64,000 nt of DNA, from positions 1-64,000 of the forward strand of contig CAKZTZ010000006.1 in the NCBI GenBank assembly GCA_937921695.1, given 5' to 3'. This stretch comes from an uncultured Sulfolobales archaeon. GTDB lineage: Archaea; Thermoproteota; Thermoprotei_A; Sulfolobales; Acidilobaceae. Each line of letters begins with the position of its first letter. Within the stretch, counting starts at the first letter, position 1. The notes beneath the pieces are model-generated. The model did not search any database, was not told where the DNA came from, and worked only from the letters and a program-made list of their open reading frames with translations. Below, one piece after another: positions 52,786 to 61,507 of this stretch. The translations under genes and the position numbers were made by a program.

Positions 52786-53241
52786 TTGAAGTTGACCCGA
52801 CAGGATAAAATAGCGGTAGCATTAACAATAGCCCTAATCGCCGCCTATATAGCTTTTAGATTAGCGGGTGGAGGGTTCGCCGCAGTAGAAGGTAGGAGCA
52901 TGGAGCCCCTACTCCACACAGGCGACCTGGTAATTCTCGTTAAAAAAGACCCGCTCAACATAAACGTGGGAGACATAATAGTCTACAGGAGTGGAGCCAA
53001 ATTCGTCATCCACAGAGTAATACATAAATACGAGGTCGACGGCCGCCACTGTTTCGTAACCAAAGGCGATAACAACTGGAGCCCCGACATGGGAGATCCT
53101 AGAAAATGCCCCCCCAGCCCGGCCATGCCCGGAGTAGCCGGGCACCCTGAAGAGAATATTGTCGGCGTCGTCTTATCTATCAACAAAGCCCCCCTAAAAA
53201 TACCTTACATAGGCGGGATAACTTTGATTATAAAGTCTTAG
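52786..53241 (+). CDS. Signal peptidase I, archaeal (Sec11-like)
   Basis: A 151-residue membrane peptidase from TTG 52786 that removes Sec and Tat signal peptides outside the membrane. One N-terminal helix (about residues 9-27) precedes the catalytic Ser (EGRSMEPLLHTGDLV) and a His (KFVIHRVIH) that replaces the bacterial Lys. The Asp box GDNNWSPDMGD follows. Small size and the Ser-His arrangement are typical of archaea. Confidence 0.92.
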   Translation: MKLTRQDKIAVALTIALIAAYIAFRLAGGGFAAVEGRSMEPLLHTGDLVILVKKDPLNINVGDIIVYRSGAKFVIHRVIHKYEVDGRHCFVTKGDNNWSPDMGDPRKCPPSPAMPGVAGHPEENIVGVVLSINKAPLKIPYIGGITLIIKS

Positions 53242-53487
53242 AGCCTCTACTCTTGTTGCTCTGTTAACTTTAAACATCAAACATTACTCTAAAACCTTGA
53301 GATTTGCGTTTTCCCCCGGGCTGGGCCTCCTACATATAAAACCAACAGACCGGTAAAGCACGGGGACATTATAGGAAGGTTCTTCAATACTAGATGCTTA
53401 TAAGTGTTTACACTTCTAGGCACAATTACTAGTGGTTGCTAGAGTAGTATGAGTTTAAGGTTTACAGGGTCTTTCAGCGCTAGGACA

Positions 53488-53865
53488 TTATTTATGATTC
53501 ACTAGTTTTTTGACCCAGCTGTCTAGCCATAAACAAGTTCCCGGCTCGTAGAAGTTTCCTGGACTGCACTGGTCTATATAAATGCAGGTTACGCACGGTA
53601 TGTTGAGGATGCTGTTCAAGCTTACTACTATGGGGGAGCTTTCTTTGTTAGACTCCATAACATATAGTTTGTATGTTTTACGGCCATTAACGAGGGTCTC
53701 TTCTCTCTTAACAAGGCCTCTCTTGACGAGCCTCGCTACAAGCCTAGACCCTTCTCTGCTATCTAACTTCAACTTTTTCCACAGGTCGCTTTGAAGCATT
53801 ATCCCCCCATTATCCCTTATCAACTTCAGGGCATCATTCTCCATATTAGCCAGCTGCTTGACCAA
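53488..53865 (-). CDS. TFE-beta (RPC34-like) transcription factor with iron-sulfur site
   Basis: A 125-residue protein. Residues 8-70 are a winged helix (LQSDLWKKLKLDSREGSRLVARL is its recognition region, given in part). The C-terminus has four cysteines (91, 94, 100, 111) in IPCVTCIYIDQCSPG and EPGTCLWLDSW, the [4Fe-4S] pattern of archaeal TFE-beta, related to human RPC39. TFE-beta helps open promoters with TFE-alpha. The Fe-S pattern and length both fit. Confidence 0.78.
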   Translation of the reverse strand: MVKQLANMENDALKLIRDNGGIMLQSDLWKKLKLDSREGSRLVARLVKRGLVKREETLVNGRKTYKLYVMESNKESSPIVVSLNSILNIPCVTCIYIDQCSPGNFYEPGTCLWLDSWVKKLVNHK

Positions 53866-54133
53866 GTCCTTGCACCTTAACTTTCAAGGTTCCCCATTTA
53901 CATATAGTATAGCTGGAGGAGCTTAAATAAATGAATGTTAAGCCTGTAAATACTCAACTATTTTAGGACTTCCAGAAGTTACCGGGCAGCCGGCTTCATA
54001 AATTTACGTAAACATAAATAGAGAGTTGTTAATATTCTGGGCTGTTCCTCTACTAGTTTCTCGGGAAACACCTTCTACCCTTAAACCTTTGGGGGGCGGT
54101 GGGGGCATCTCTCCAAGCCCCTTATGGCATAAC
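53866..54133. other. Intergenic stretch, no gene seen
   Basis: Promoter for the TFE-beta gene on the minus strand (atttatttaagc, about 53919-53931), then nothing gene-like. A hairpin ggggc/gcccc (about 54101-54121) stands just before copy B of the repeat. Confidence 0.45.
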
Positions 54134-54254
54134 CTAGATTGGAGCCTCGGCCCCCCGGGCTTGACAGCCGTCCATGACTCTACAATGATAATATAGCTGT
54201 GGGCTAAGTGGAAGTTCCTGGAATCAACGAATATCCGGAGGCAACTGTTTCTAT
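54134..54254 (+). repeat. Copy B of the diverged ~120 bp repeat
   Basis: Aligns over its whole length with 31970-32093. Conserved blocks are ctagat, ggagcc, gacag, catgac, tgata, ctgtg, tggaagt, cctgga and gtttctat. The palindrome of copy A is not kept here, so its pairing is not under obvious constraint. It ends directly before the TATA box of the trkA-like gene, so it may affect its transcription. Confidence 0.6.
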
Positions 54255-54272
54255 GAATATAAGGTTTAAAAT
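54255..54272 (+). promoter_or_regulatory. TATA box of the trkA-like gene
   Basis: gaatataaggtttaaaat lies 29-46 bases before GTG 54301, as expected for a short-leader promoter. Confidence 0.45.
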
Positions 54273-54300
54273 TGCATGTTCTAGTTGAGGGGGTTTAGCT

Positions 54301-54945
54301 GTGAACATAATGGTGGTAGGGGCTTTAAGAGAGTTTCAACATCTTTTAGCTGAATTGTCTCGTAGAGGTCACCATGTTGTGGTTGTCGATGATAATGTTG
54401 AGAGGATAAAAGCTATAGAGGAACACCTTGATATACCTTGTTATAACATTGACTTGCTGGACTATGAGGCTTTAAACTCTATAGGATTCCCCAGGGCTGA
54501 TATTCTAGTAGCCGCCCACCCCAGAGACCATATTAACCTGGTGGTGAGCGTCTATGCTAAAAATGAGGGGATCCCGAGAATCTATGCTGTGGTGGGCGAA
54601 GAATCTATAGCTAAAGCTCTAGTAAGTCTTAACATAGTTAAGGGTGCCGTGTTGAAGGGAGCCTCTGTTGCAGCCGCTCTTAGAGAGTTGATTTACGGGG
54701 TCAAGATTTTAAACGTGGGAGGCTCCACGTCACTAGTAGTGGCTGACACTAGGATCCTAGACCACCTAGTGGGTGTTCAAGTGGGGGAGCTTAGAAGGGG
54801 TAACCTAGAGGTCTTAGCCGTTATAGATAGAGAGGGTAAGCCTAAAACTAACGTGCCCGATGACTATGTAATATCTGAAGGAGCCAGGATAATAGCTCTA
54901 GTTAAAACCGAGAACTTGGAGGATTCTTTAAGACTAGGGGTTTAA
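54301..54945 (+). CDS. TrkA-like K+ transport regulator (RCK domain)
   Basis: A 214-residue cytoplasmic protein from GTG 54301. Residues 1-120 are an NAD-binding TrkA-N/RCK_N fold (IMVVGALREFQHLLAELS; the usual GxGxxG is changed to GALREFQ). The rest is an RCK_C-like domain ending in an ARIIALVKTE strand. Such proteins gate Trk/Ktr potassium channels, but no channel gene is nearby. The altered glycine motif may weaken nucleotide binding. Confidence 0.82.
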   Translation: MNIMVVGALREFQHLLAELSRRGHHVVVVDDNVERIKAIEEHLDIPCYNIDLLDYEALNSIGFPRADILVAAHPRDHINLVVSVYAKNEGIPRIYAVVGEESIAKALVSLNIVKGAVLKGASVAAALRELIYGVKILNVGGSTSLVVADTRILDHLVGVQVGELRRGNLEVLAVIDREGKPKTNVPDDYVISEGARIIALVKTENLEDSLRLGV

Positions 54946-55138
54946 ACACGTAGCCTCCCTCAAACATCTCGGGTAATAGTCTTCATCTTCTACGAGGACC
55001 GGGAGTTTGACCCCTAGGAGTTGTAAAATCTCACACTTTATTGTTAGCCTTGCTAGTTCAGGTTTCTTCAACCCTCAGGGTTTAATGTAGGATTTGGTAA
55101 TTGATTAGTGGGACCAATCTCATATAGACACTAATCTT

Positions 55139-55438
55139 ATGGCTTTAACACCCGGGGTTACGGGGATAAACACTACAAAAACCCAGCACAGCAACCGGGA
55201 AACTCGGGGTTCGCTCTTGAGGCTCGTAACCGTAAAAATGCCTGAGATGTATGTTAAAGGCGTGGACGAGCTTGTAAAAGCAGGAAGGTACTCTAGTAGG
55301 AGCGAGGTTATAAGGATAGCTATAAGGGAGCTGTTAAAGAGGGAGCTATGGGGCTCGGCTTTCAAGAGCTATGAGATGGCAGTAGCGAAAGCTGAGATAG
55401 AAGCCCCCTTCGCCCTTCCTGACGAAGTTGAAACCTAG
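55139..55438 (+). CDS. Ribbon-helix-helix transcriptional regulator
   Basis: A 99-residue protein. Start ATG 55139; TTG 55217 would give just the domain. Residues about 27-70 match the CopG/NikR-like RHH fold: RLVTVKMPEMYVKGVDELV and SSRSEVIRIAIRELLKREL. The tail is acidic. It binds DNA as a dimer; targets unknown. It converges on the XPB-like gene, 36 bases away. Confidence 0.8.
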   Translation: MALTPGVTGINTTKTQHSNRETRGSLLRLVTVKMPEMYVKGVDELVKAGRYSSRSEVIRIAIRELLKRELWGSAFKSYEMAVAKAEIEAPFALPDEVET

Positions 55439-55473
55439 GAGGAACTGTGAGGCATCTTTTGACCCTCTTATTT

Positions 55474-57090
55474 TTATACTAGCTCTCTCCTTCTCCTAGA
55501 TTGGAACTCTTCGCTCGTACCTGCTACTATTACTTCGTAGAGGACCGCCCTCTTCCCGGGGGCGGGCCTTAGAAGTCTCCCCAGTCTTTGTATGAACTGC
55601 CTCCTCGACCCTGTGCCTGAGACGAACACGCCTACATTGGCGTCTGGAATATCTAGGCCTTCATCCCCGACTGTTGTAACGACTAAGACTCCACTTTTAA
55701 CCCCCTTAAACTGTCTTAGGATTGTCTCCCTCTCTTTATCTCCAAGGTCTCCATGTAGTACGTATCCATTAACTTTCCTCCCTATTTCTTCAGCTTGGTC
55801 TTTATACTGTGTGAAGACTATTATTTTACCCCCCCTAGCTAGTTCCTCTTTAATTATATTCTCAACAGCTTTGAGTTTAGACTCACTATACTGTATTATG
55901 TTCCTAGCGGCAGCGTGGATTTTAAGAGCTTCTACGGCTCTCCTATCACCTTTCTTAGCTGCTTCTAGGAGCTCCTGGAAACTCCTCCCCCCTGTAAGGT
56001 TCTGGAACTTCTTTCTCAGAGTTTCATATTTCTCCCTCTCCTCTCCTAATAGTTTAACCTTCACTTTTCTTATAATGAAGGGGGCTAAGTAGCCTTTTTC
56101 AGCGAGTTCTGAAGGGGTCTTGACGTAGACTACGCCTCCTGCTAGGGGAAATATCTCTTCATGTTTACCGTCCTCCCTTTCCGGGGTTGCTGAGAGGCCT
56201 AGCCTGTAGGGTGCTGGCATTCTAAAGGCTATGGCTTTAAACTTCTCCGCGGGCAGGTGGTGGGCTTCATCGAAAACTATAAGGGGAAAGTGGGGGGCGA
56301 ACTCTCTAACTTTCCTGAAGGCTGTCTGGTAAGTGGTTATAGTTATATAGGAGAGCCTCTTCTCCTCCCCATAATATGCTCCCACGAGGCCTGAGGCGTC
56401 GGTAAACTTCTTGAAAGCCTCAGCCCACTGTCTTATGTGATCCTTAGTGTAAACAACTATCAGGGCTGGCTTACATAGCATAGCTACGCCCGCCACAGCT
56501 ATAACGGTCTTACCCGACCCTGTTGGAAGAGCTAGAACACCCCTATATCCGTTCTCAGCCCACGCTTCTAAAGCCTCCTTCTGATAATCTCTCAACGCTC
56601 CGTTAAAGCTGATTTTCCTCGGCAGGGTTTTATTAGTTAGGTCTAGCTCGTCGATAACGTTGAACCCGCGTTTAGAGAGCTCCGAGGTAATCTTATAGTA
56701 GAGGTGGGCTGGGACTTTGAAAGCCTTCTCAGACGGGGAGTAAGGGGGGACTATCCCTATGTTCTGGAAGAACTCTTTTAAGGGGGCCCTGCTAGAAACT
56801 CTGAGGAGCCCATCATAGCCTATCTTAACCTCTACAGAGAATTCTTCTAGATAAGCTTTTTTCAAAGATTCGAGGTCTTCCCCGTTAACACTTTCTATGG
56901 ATGAGAGTTTAGCGTAAACATCTCTTAAAGTATAGTTGTTCCTCTTCATCTTGAGGGGGTCGAGCTCGAAGACTGAGGCCCCCCTATCTCTACCTATGTA
57001 GTTAGAGAATTCTAACAGCTCCCTAAACTCCTCATCTCCGAGCCAGCTGCTAATCCTGAACCTCATCTTCTCAGGCAAAAAAGCTATCAC
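55474..57090 (-). CDS. xpb: XPB/Rad25-like superfamily 2 DNA helicase
   Basis: A 538-residue ATP-dependent DNA translocase. The N-terminal damage-recognition-like domain (about 80-150) precedes Walker A ALPTGSGKTVIA (about 188-199), DEAH in FDEAHHLPA, LSATPEREDGK and the C-terminal motifs GDEGLDIPDA and FIQRLGRLLRP. The RED motif of XPB is recognisable in PEREDGK. Crenarchaeal xpb is usually followed by the nuclease gene bax1; no such gene follows here. Confidence 0.92.
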   Translation of the reverse strand: MIAFLPEKMRFRISSWLGDEEFRELLEFSNYIGRDRGASVFELDPLKMKRNNYTLRDVYAKLSSIESVNGEDLESLKKAYLEEFSVEVKIGYDGLLRVSSRAPLKEFFQNIGIVPPYSPSEKAFKVPAHLYYKITSELSKRGFNVIDELDLTNKTLPRKISFNGALRDYQKEALEAWAENGYRGVLALPTGSGKTVIAVAGVAMLCKPALIVVYTKDHIRQWAEAFKKFTDASGLVGAYYGEEKRLSYITITTYQTAFRKVREFAPHFPLIVFDEAHHLPAEKFKAIAFRMPAPYRLGLSATPEREDGKHEEIFPLAGGVVYVKTPSELAEKGYLAPFIIRKVKVKLLGEEREKYETLRKKFQNLTGGRSFQELLEAAKKGDRRAVEALKIHAAARNIIQYSESKLKAVENIIKEELARGGKIIVFTQYKDQAEEIGRKVNGYVLHGDLGDKERETILRQFKGVKSGVLVVTTVGDEGLDIPDANVGVFVSGTGSRRQFIQRLGRLLRPAPGKRAVLYEVIVAGTSEEFQSRRRRELV

Positions 57091-57171
57091 CAGCCTTAGA
57101 GCCTATAATATTTTAATATGTGGAAGCTATTTAAATGCACCAGGCCGTACAGGGGACTTCGCAAGCCGAAA

Positions 57172-57606
57172 CTAAAACGTTTGAACAGGCCTGAAAGCTA
57201 TAACTCTAGCCTCGGAAATCCCAAGTTTCTTAAGGACGTTCTTAACTCTAATATGTGGGGTTGATGGTACAACAAGCTCCACGCACTCCCCCTCAAAAGC
57301 TACTCTTGAAACTTCAGGCCATGAGGATGCGCTGAGAACACTCCCAGCATTAGAGCCGCACCCTTCAATCCTCAACTCTAAGACTTTAACACAATCGGGG
57401 TTCGAGCATACTCTAAAATATACCCTTAAGTTCTCCCTTTCATAAACTAGGATGTCGAACAGGGTCTCCTCCCTAACGTAGAGGGTAGAGGAGACTTCAA
57501 GAACGTCTTCTTCAGGTATCACGTTCAAACTTTCAAGGCAGGGGGCTCCCGGCGTGGGTTCAAACTCATCCCCTTCAGGAGAGTCCGCTCTTAAAACCAT
57601 TGTCAC
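57172..57606 (-). CDS. Hypothetical protein
   Basis: A 144-residue protein from GTG 57606 (ATG 57600 also possible), with an acidic start, predominantly beta pattern and five cysteines (one in CSNPDC) without a familiar motif. It sits between xpb and the phosphatase gene in the same orientation, with gaps of 82 and 46 bases. Function unknown. Confidence 0.6.
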   Translation of the reverse strand: MTMVLRADSPEGDEFEPTPGAPCLESLNVIPEEDVLEVSSTLYVREETLFDILVYERENLRVYFRVCSNPDCVKVLELRIEGCGSNAGSVLSASSWPEVSRVAFEGECVELVVPSTPHIRVKNVLKKLGISEARVIAFRPVQTF

Positions 57607-57651
57607 AGCCCCCGTTTATTAGGAGTTATTGGAGCTTAATAAGTTCCAGGG

Positions 57652-58350
57652 CTAGAGTAGTGTGGAAGTGAGGAGCTTAGCGAACTCTAAGAACCCCTCG
57701 CCCCCAGGTTTCGTTGCTACATATTTAACTATTCTCTTGACAGCTTCAGCTCCATCAGAGGGGGTTGCAGATATTTGGGCTTTGAGGAGGAGGGGTATAT
57801 CGTTCTCTCCATCCCCTATGGCGGCTGTCTCACCCCAGCTTATATTAAGTTTCCTTAGAACAGCTTCAACCCCCCTATCTTTTCCTCCCCCTTCAGGTTG
57901 AACGTGGAGGGCGAAGCCTGACCAGTAGACTTTATATTTTCTAGCTTCTAAGAGTGCTCTCACCTCCTCCAGGATCTCATTGTTTAAGCCCCTTGGCGGG
58001 TGGAAGGCTAAGTCGTGCTCCCTATACTTGTTCTGCCATGCTGGCTTGAAGCCTTTACTAACTATTAGCTTTATAATTTCATCCCCCGGCTTCCCGGTGC
58101 AGATGTGGTCTTCACTCATAGTGTCGAAGTAGAAGATTATGCAGCCGTTCTCCGCAACCACGGGGTCGCGGGTTCCAAGATATAGTGACATGCTCGCAGC
58201 TACGGGTAGAGAGTTTCCAGTAACTAAGACTACTTTAAGACCTTTTGATTTGAGCATTCTAACAGCCTCTATACTGTGAGGGCTGAGCCTCAGGCTTCTT
58301 GAAGACTCTGTTATAGTGCCATCCATATCAACGGCTACAAGCCTAATCAC
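57652..58350 (-). CDS. Phosphoglycolate phosphatase, archaeal HAD type
   Basis: A 232-residue HAD-superfamily (Cof/IIB) phosphatase from GTG 58350. Motif I is DMDGTITE, motif II VLVTGNSLP, and motifs III/IV GKDRG with GDGENDIPLL. The size and cap match the archaeal enzyme characterised from Thermoplasma as a phosphoglycolate phosphatase. Other sugar phosphates remain possible. Confidence 0.88.
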   Translation of the reverse strand: MIRLVAVDMDGTITESSRSLRLSPHSIEAVRMLKSKGLKVVLVTGNSLPVAASMSLYLGTRDPVVAENGCIIFYFDTMSEDHICTGKPGDEIIKLIVSKGFKPAWQNKYREHDLAFHPPRGLNNEILEEVRALLEARKYKVYWSGFALHVQPEGGGKDRGVEAVLRKLNISWGETAAIGDGENDIPLLLKAQISATPSDGAEAVKRIVKYVATKPGGEGFLEFAKLLTSTLL

Positions 58351-58424
58351 TTAGCTCCACCATTGCCTAGCGTTAGGTTTAAGACTTTTAAGAGCTTAAG
58401 GGAATTCAATAATGGTGTTCGAGT

Positions 58425-59330
58425 ATGCGCCACTGGCATTGGCTAATAGAGTGGGACACGCCCAGTCTAGGGCATATTAAAGCGGTTAAGAGGGTAGTTT
58501 ACAGTGGCAGGTCGAAATACCAGGATATAATGGTTATTGAAACATACGAGTATGGGGTAGCCTTAGTGCTAGACGGTAAGACCCAGTCCACGGAGGCTGA
58601 CGAGTTCATATATCATGAAGCTCTCGTCCACCCAGCTATGATACTTCACGGGGCGCCTCGAAAAATTCTAATCCTAGGCGGGGGTGAAGGGGCTACTCTG
58701 AGGGAGGCCTTGAAATATGGGAGTGTTGGGAAGGCTGTCATGGTTGACATAGATGAGGAGGTGATTAGGGTGTCAAGGGAGTATATGGAGTTCATGAGCA
58801 GGGGGGCTTTCGAAGATAAAAGGGTTAACCTAGTTATAGGAGATGCTCTAGACTATGTTTTCAACACTAGCGAGGCTTTCGACGTGATTATAGCAGACCT
58901 CTCAGACCCTATAGCGGAGGGCCCATCATATAAACTATATACAAGGGAGTTCTACGCTAAAGTCAACAACATACTATCGCCCAACGGCGTCTTCGTAACC
59001 CAAGCTACTAGCCCGACAAACACGCCGGAAACCCACGCTGTTATATACAATACTGTTAGGAGCGTCTTCGCTAAAACCGCTTACTACCACATATTCATAC
59101 CATCATTTGAAGCCCTATGGGGCTTCGTCATAGCATCTAAAACCCTAGACCCTAGAGGGTTAAACCCTAAAGATGTTGATGAGACTCTAGCCAGGCATGG
59201 GGTTAAAACTAGGTTCTATGATTCTACAGCGCACGCCCACATGTTCAGCGTGCCGCGGAATCTGAGAGAGTTTATAGAGGGGGAGACTAGGATATCTACT
59301 TTCGACAACCCAGTCTATATGCCAGCATAG
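58425..59330 (+). CDS. speE: Polyamine aminopropyltransferase (spermidine synthase family)
   Basis: A 301-residue enzyme from ATG 58425 that moves aminopropyl from decarboxylated S-adenosylmethionine to a polyamine. Substrate and cofactor segments are GKTQSTEADEFIYHEALVHP, ILGGGEGATLREALKY, VMVDIDEEVI and IIADLSDPIAEGP. The DLSDP form, rather than DxTDP, recalls thermospermine- and long-chain-polyamine-forming members. It links to dys and mtnA in this window. It converges with a dehydrogenase, overlapping 16 bases. Confidence 0.9.
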   Translation: MRHWHWLIEWDTPSLGHIKAVKRVVYSGRSKYQDIMVIETYEYGVALVLDGKTQSTEADEFIYHEALVHPAMILHGAPRKILILGGGEGATLREALKYGSVGKAVMVDIDEEVIRVSREYMEFMSRGAFEDKRVNLVIGDALDYVFNTSEAFDVIIADLSDPIAEGPSYKLYTREFYAKVNNILSPNGVFVTQATSPTNTPETHAVIYNTVRSVFAKTAYYHIFIPSFEALWGFVIASKTLDPRGLNPKDVDETLARHGVKTRFYDSTAHAHMFSVPRNLREFIEGETRISTFDNPVYMPA

Positions 59331-60184
59331 CTCCTAGCTTTCTTCAAGAACATGTATATCCTACTGTAATCCTTGTCCCCATAACCCATAGTGCAAGCTA
59401 TCCTGTATAGTTGCTCCGCGTTAGAAGCTATGAAGAGCGTTAAACCCTTATCGCCAGCAGCTCTACGTGCATAGTCAAGGTCTTTAGCTGCGAGGGCTAG
59501 CTTAAACCCTAGGGGGGCATCTTCGGCTGCAAGCCTATTATAGTACCTTTCAGCTATATCTTTAAACATAGTTTTAGATAGTATGTCGAAGAACATTTTA
59601 ACATTAACACCGTAAGATTCAGCTAGAACCATAGACTCCGCTAGTGAGGCGACAGTAGTTATGAGGAGGTTGTTATAAGCTAGCTTAAGAGCGGCAGCCT
59701 TACCTATATCCTCTGAAACATCGAAAACCTCCGAGGCCAAAGCGTTTAGAACCCCCCTAACACTCCTTACACAGTGTATAGGCCCAGATACTAGTATAAC
59801 CGCTTTACCCTCCCTTAAAACCTGGGGGCCCCCTACGACCGGGGTTTCAACATAGCAAACGCCCCTAGCCTTCAAAAACTCTGAAACCTGGACGCTAGCC
59901 CTTGGTGTTACGGTAGAGAAGTTGGAGAACACGAGGCCATCAGCCCTCGGTATCATGGAGGCTACAGTCATTAGAGCTTCATCGTCAGCCAGGAAAGCTA
60001 GGGCAGCGTCAACCTTGCCGACAGCCTCAGCTACACTCTTAGCAACTTCAACTCCCAAGTCCTTAGCTAGGGCCTCAGCTTTCTCTAAACTCCTATTCCA
60101 TAGTATAACGTTAAACCCAGACTCTACGAGCCTCCTAGTTGCAGCGCTACCCATCAAACCTAATCCTAAAATAGCTACCCTCAA
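59315..60184 (-). CDS. 3-hydroxyisobutyrate dehydrogenase family oxidoreductase
   Basis: About 289 residues from TTG 60184, chosen because gggagg lies eight bases before it and the N-terminus then begins directly with the Rossmann fold (RVAILGLGLMGSA). Other features are FSNFSTVTPR, the ETPVVGGP loop and the catalytic Lys in ALKLAYNNLL. The family reduces or oxidises small 3-hydroxyacids or semialdehydes; the substrate cannot be read from sequence. Confidence 0.88.
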   Translation of the reverse strand: MRVAILGLGLMGSAATRRLVESGFNVILWNRSLEKAEALAKDLGVEVAKSVAEAVGKVDAALAFLADDEALMTVASMIPRADGLVFSNFSTVTPRASVQVSEFLKARGVCYVETPVVGGPQVLREGKAVILVSGPIHCVRSVRGVLNALASEVFDVSEDIGKAAALKLAYNNLLITTVASLAESMVLAESYGVNVKMFFDILSKTMFKDIAERYYNRLAAEDAPLGFKLALAAKDLDYARRAAGDKGLTLFIASNAEQLYRIACTMGYGDKDYSRIYMFLKKARSYAGI

Positions 60185-60279
60185 CGGGAGCACCTCCCAA
60201 GCCGGGTATGGCGTAGTTAAGCTTTAAATCGCCTTATTTATAAGATTTAAAGAATCCCCAGGACTATGCGGGTAGTTGT

Positions 60280-61209
60280 TTGAGGGTGAGTGTTGAGAGC
60301 GGGTCTAGGCTTCACGCGGGCTTCTACTATGCTGGTGGAGAGTGGAGGGTTAAATGGGGGGGTCTAGGCTTCTATGTTGAAAGGCCTAGGCTTCTAGTTG
60401 AAGCGTGGGCGTGCAGCAAGCCTCTTTTCGAAGGGCTAGCAGAGTTTGAAAGTGAGTCTAGGAGGGCTCTCGAAGCTTTGGGCGTCCAAGGCGTATGTTT
60501 TAGGGTTGTGGAGGCTCTCCCAGCTCATGTGGGGCTTGGGAGCACCACTCAGACTCTCCTCTCTGTTTTAACAGGCGGGTGTGCTGTTAAAGGCTTGAGC
60601 TGTGATCCTGTTGAGATAGCTAGGGTGATAGGTAGGGGTCGAGTGTCGGGGGTTGGGACTCTCTTGTTCAAGTATGGGGGTTTCGTTATGGATGCAGGCA
60701 GCCCAGACCCTGGAGGGCCTAGGGCTCTAGTTAGGCTTAACATACCGGAGTCTTGGAGGTTCATAATATTAACGCCCGATGTTGGGAGGGGCCTGGGCGA
60801 AGAATTGGAGAAGACGCTTTTAGAAGAGCCTTGGAAGCCCGGGGTCCAGCCAGCACTCTACATGAGCCGGGGGTCTCTAAGGCTCGCTTCTGGAGTGGCT
60901 CGAGGGGACTTAGAGGAGGCCTTGGAGGGTCTCAGGGAGGTTCAGACGGGCACGGGGCTTTACTTTAAAGATCTTCAGGGCGGGGTTTATAGGGGGGCTT
61001 TAGCTAGTATTGTGGATGAGGCTTCTAAAGATAGGATAGTCTTAGCGCAGTCGAGCTGGGGGCCTACACTCTACACTATAGCCTTAGAGGGGGAGGCTGA
61101 AAGCCTCGCTCGGAAGCTCGGCCTACTAGTTAGGGAGCTCGGGTTTAAAGCTTCCATAACCGTTTCTAAGCCTAGGAATAGGGGGGCTTCTATTGTTTTG
61201 AATAGTTAA
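60280..61209 (+). CDS. Beta-RFAP synthase-like GHMP-fold protein
   Basis: A 309-residue protein from TTG 60280. It has SRLHAGFY at the N-terminus, the GHMP loop LPAHVGLGSTTQT, and C-terminal ASSWGPT- and SKPRNRGASI-like segments. These match beta-ribofuranosylaminobenzene 5'-phosphate synthase, which makes the ring-ribose bond of the tetrahydromethanopterin-type C1 carriers used in archaea. The ATP loop is not needed in that reaction. Assigned by family only. Confidence 0.8.
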   Translation: MRVSVESGSRLHAGFYYAGGEWRVKWGGLGFYVERPRLLVEAWACSKPLFEGLAEFESESRRALEALGVQGVCFRVVEALPAHVGLGSTTQTLLSVLTGGCAVKGLSCDPVEIARVIGRGRVSGVGTLLFKYGGFVMDAGSPDPGGPRALVRLNIPESWRFIILTPDVGRGLGEELEKTLLEEPWKPGVQPALYMSRGSLRLASGVARGDLEEALEGLREVQTGTGLYFKDLQGGVYRGALASIVDEASKDRIVLAQSSWGPTLYTIALEGEAESLARKLGLLVRELGFKASITVSKPRNRGASIVLNS

Positions 61210-61400
61210 GCTTTAGCTATTGCTGTTTTCTTTTCCAGCTCGTCGATCATCCTCCTCACTATATAAACTATCTCGTGGCTAGCATTAATGTCTATCAACT
61301 TCTCGTATATGCTCTTGAGTTTTTCCATGTCGCCGGCCCTGTATGCTTTCCTGGCTTCATCGTATAACATTACGTCTTCCCCTGAGACTTTCATGCACAT
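61206..61400 (-). CDS. Small helical protein
   Basis: A 64-residue protein from ATG 61400 or 61394. Three predicted helices (YDEARKAYRAGDMEKLKS, YEKLIDINASHEIVYIV and a Lys-rich end) resemble half of a TPR-like repeat. It overlaps the convergent gene by four bases. Function unknown. Confidence 0.55.
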   Translation of the reverse strand: MCMKVSGEDVMLYDEARKAYRAGDMEKLKSIYEKLIDINASHEIVYIVRRMIDELEKKTAIAKA

Positions 61401-61507
61401 TAAACATCACCATCCTAGATATGGAGGGTCTACATTTAAATGTTTTAGTCTAGTTTCTCTAGTAATCTTTATTAGGGTTTTAACCAGATAATGTCTAGGG
61501 GGTCATT

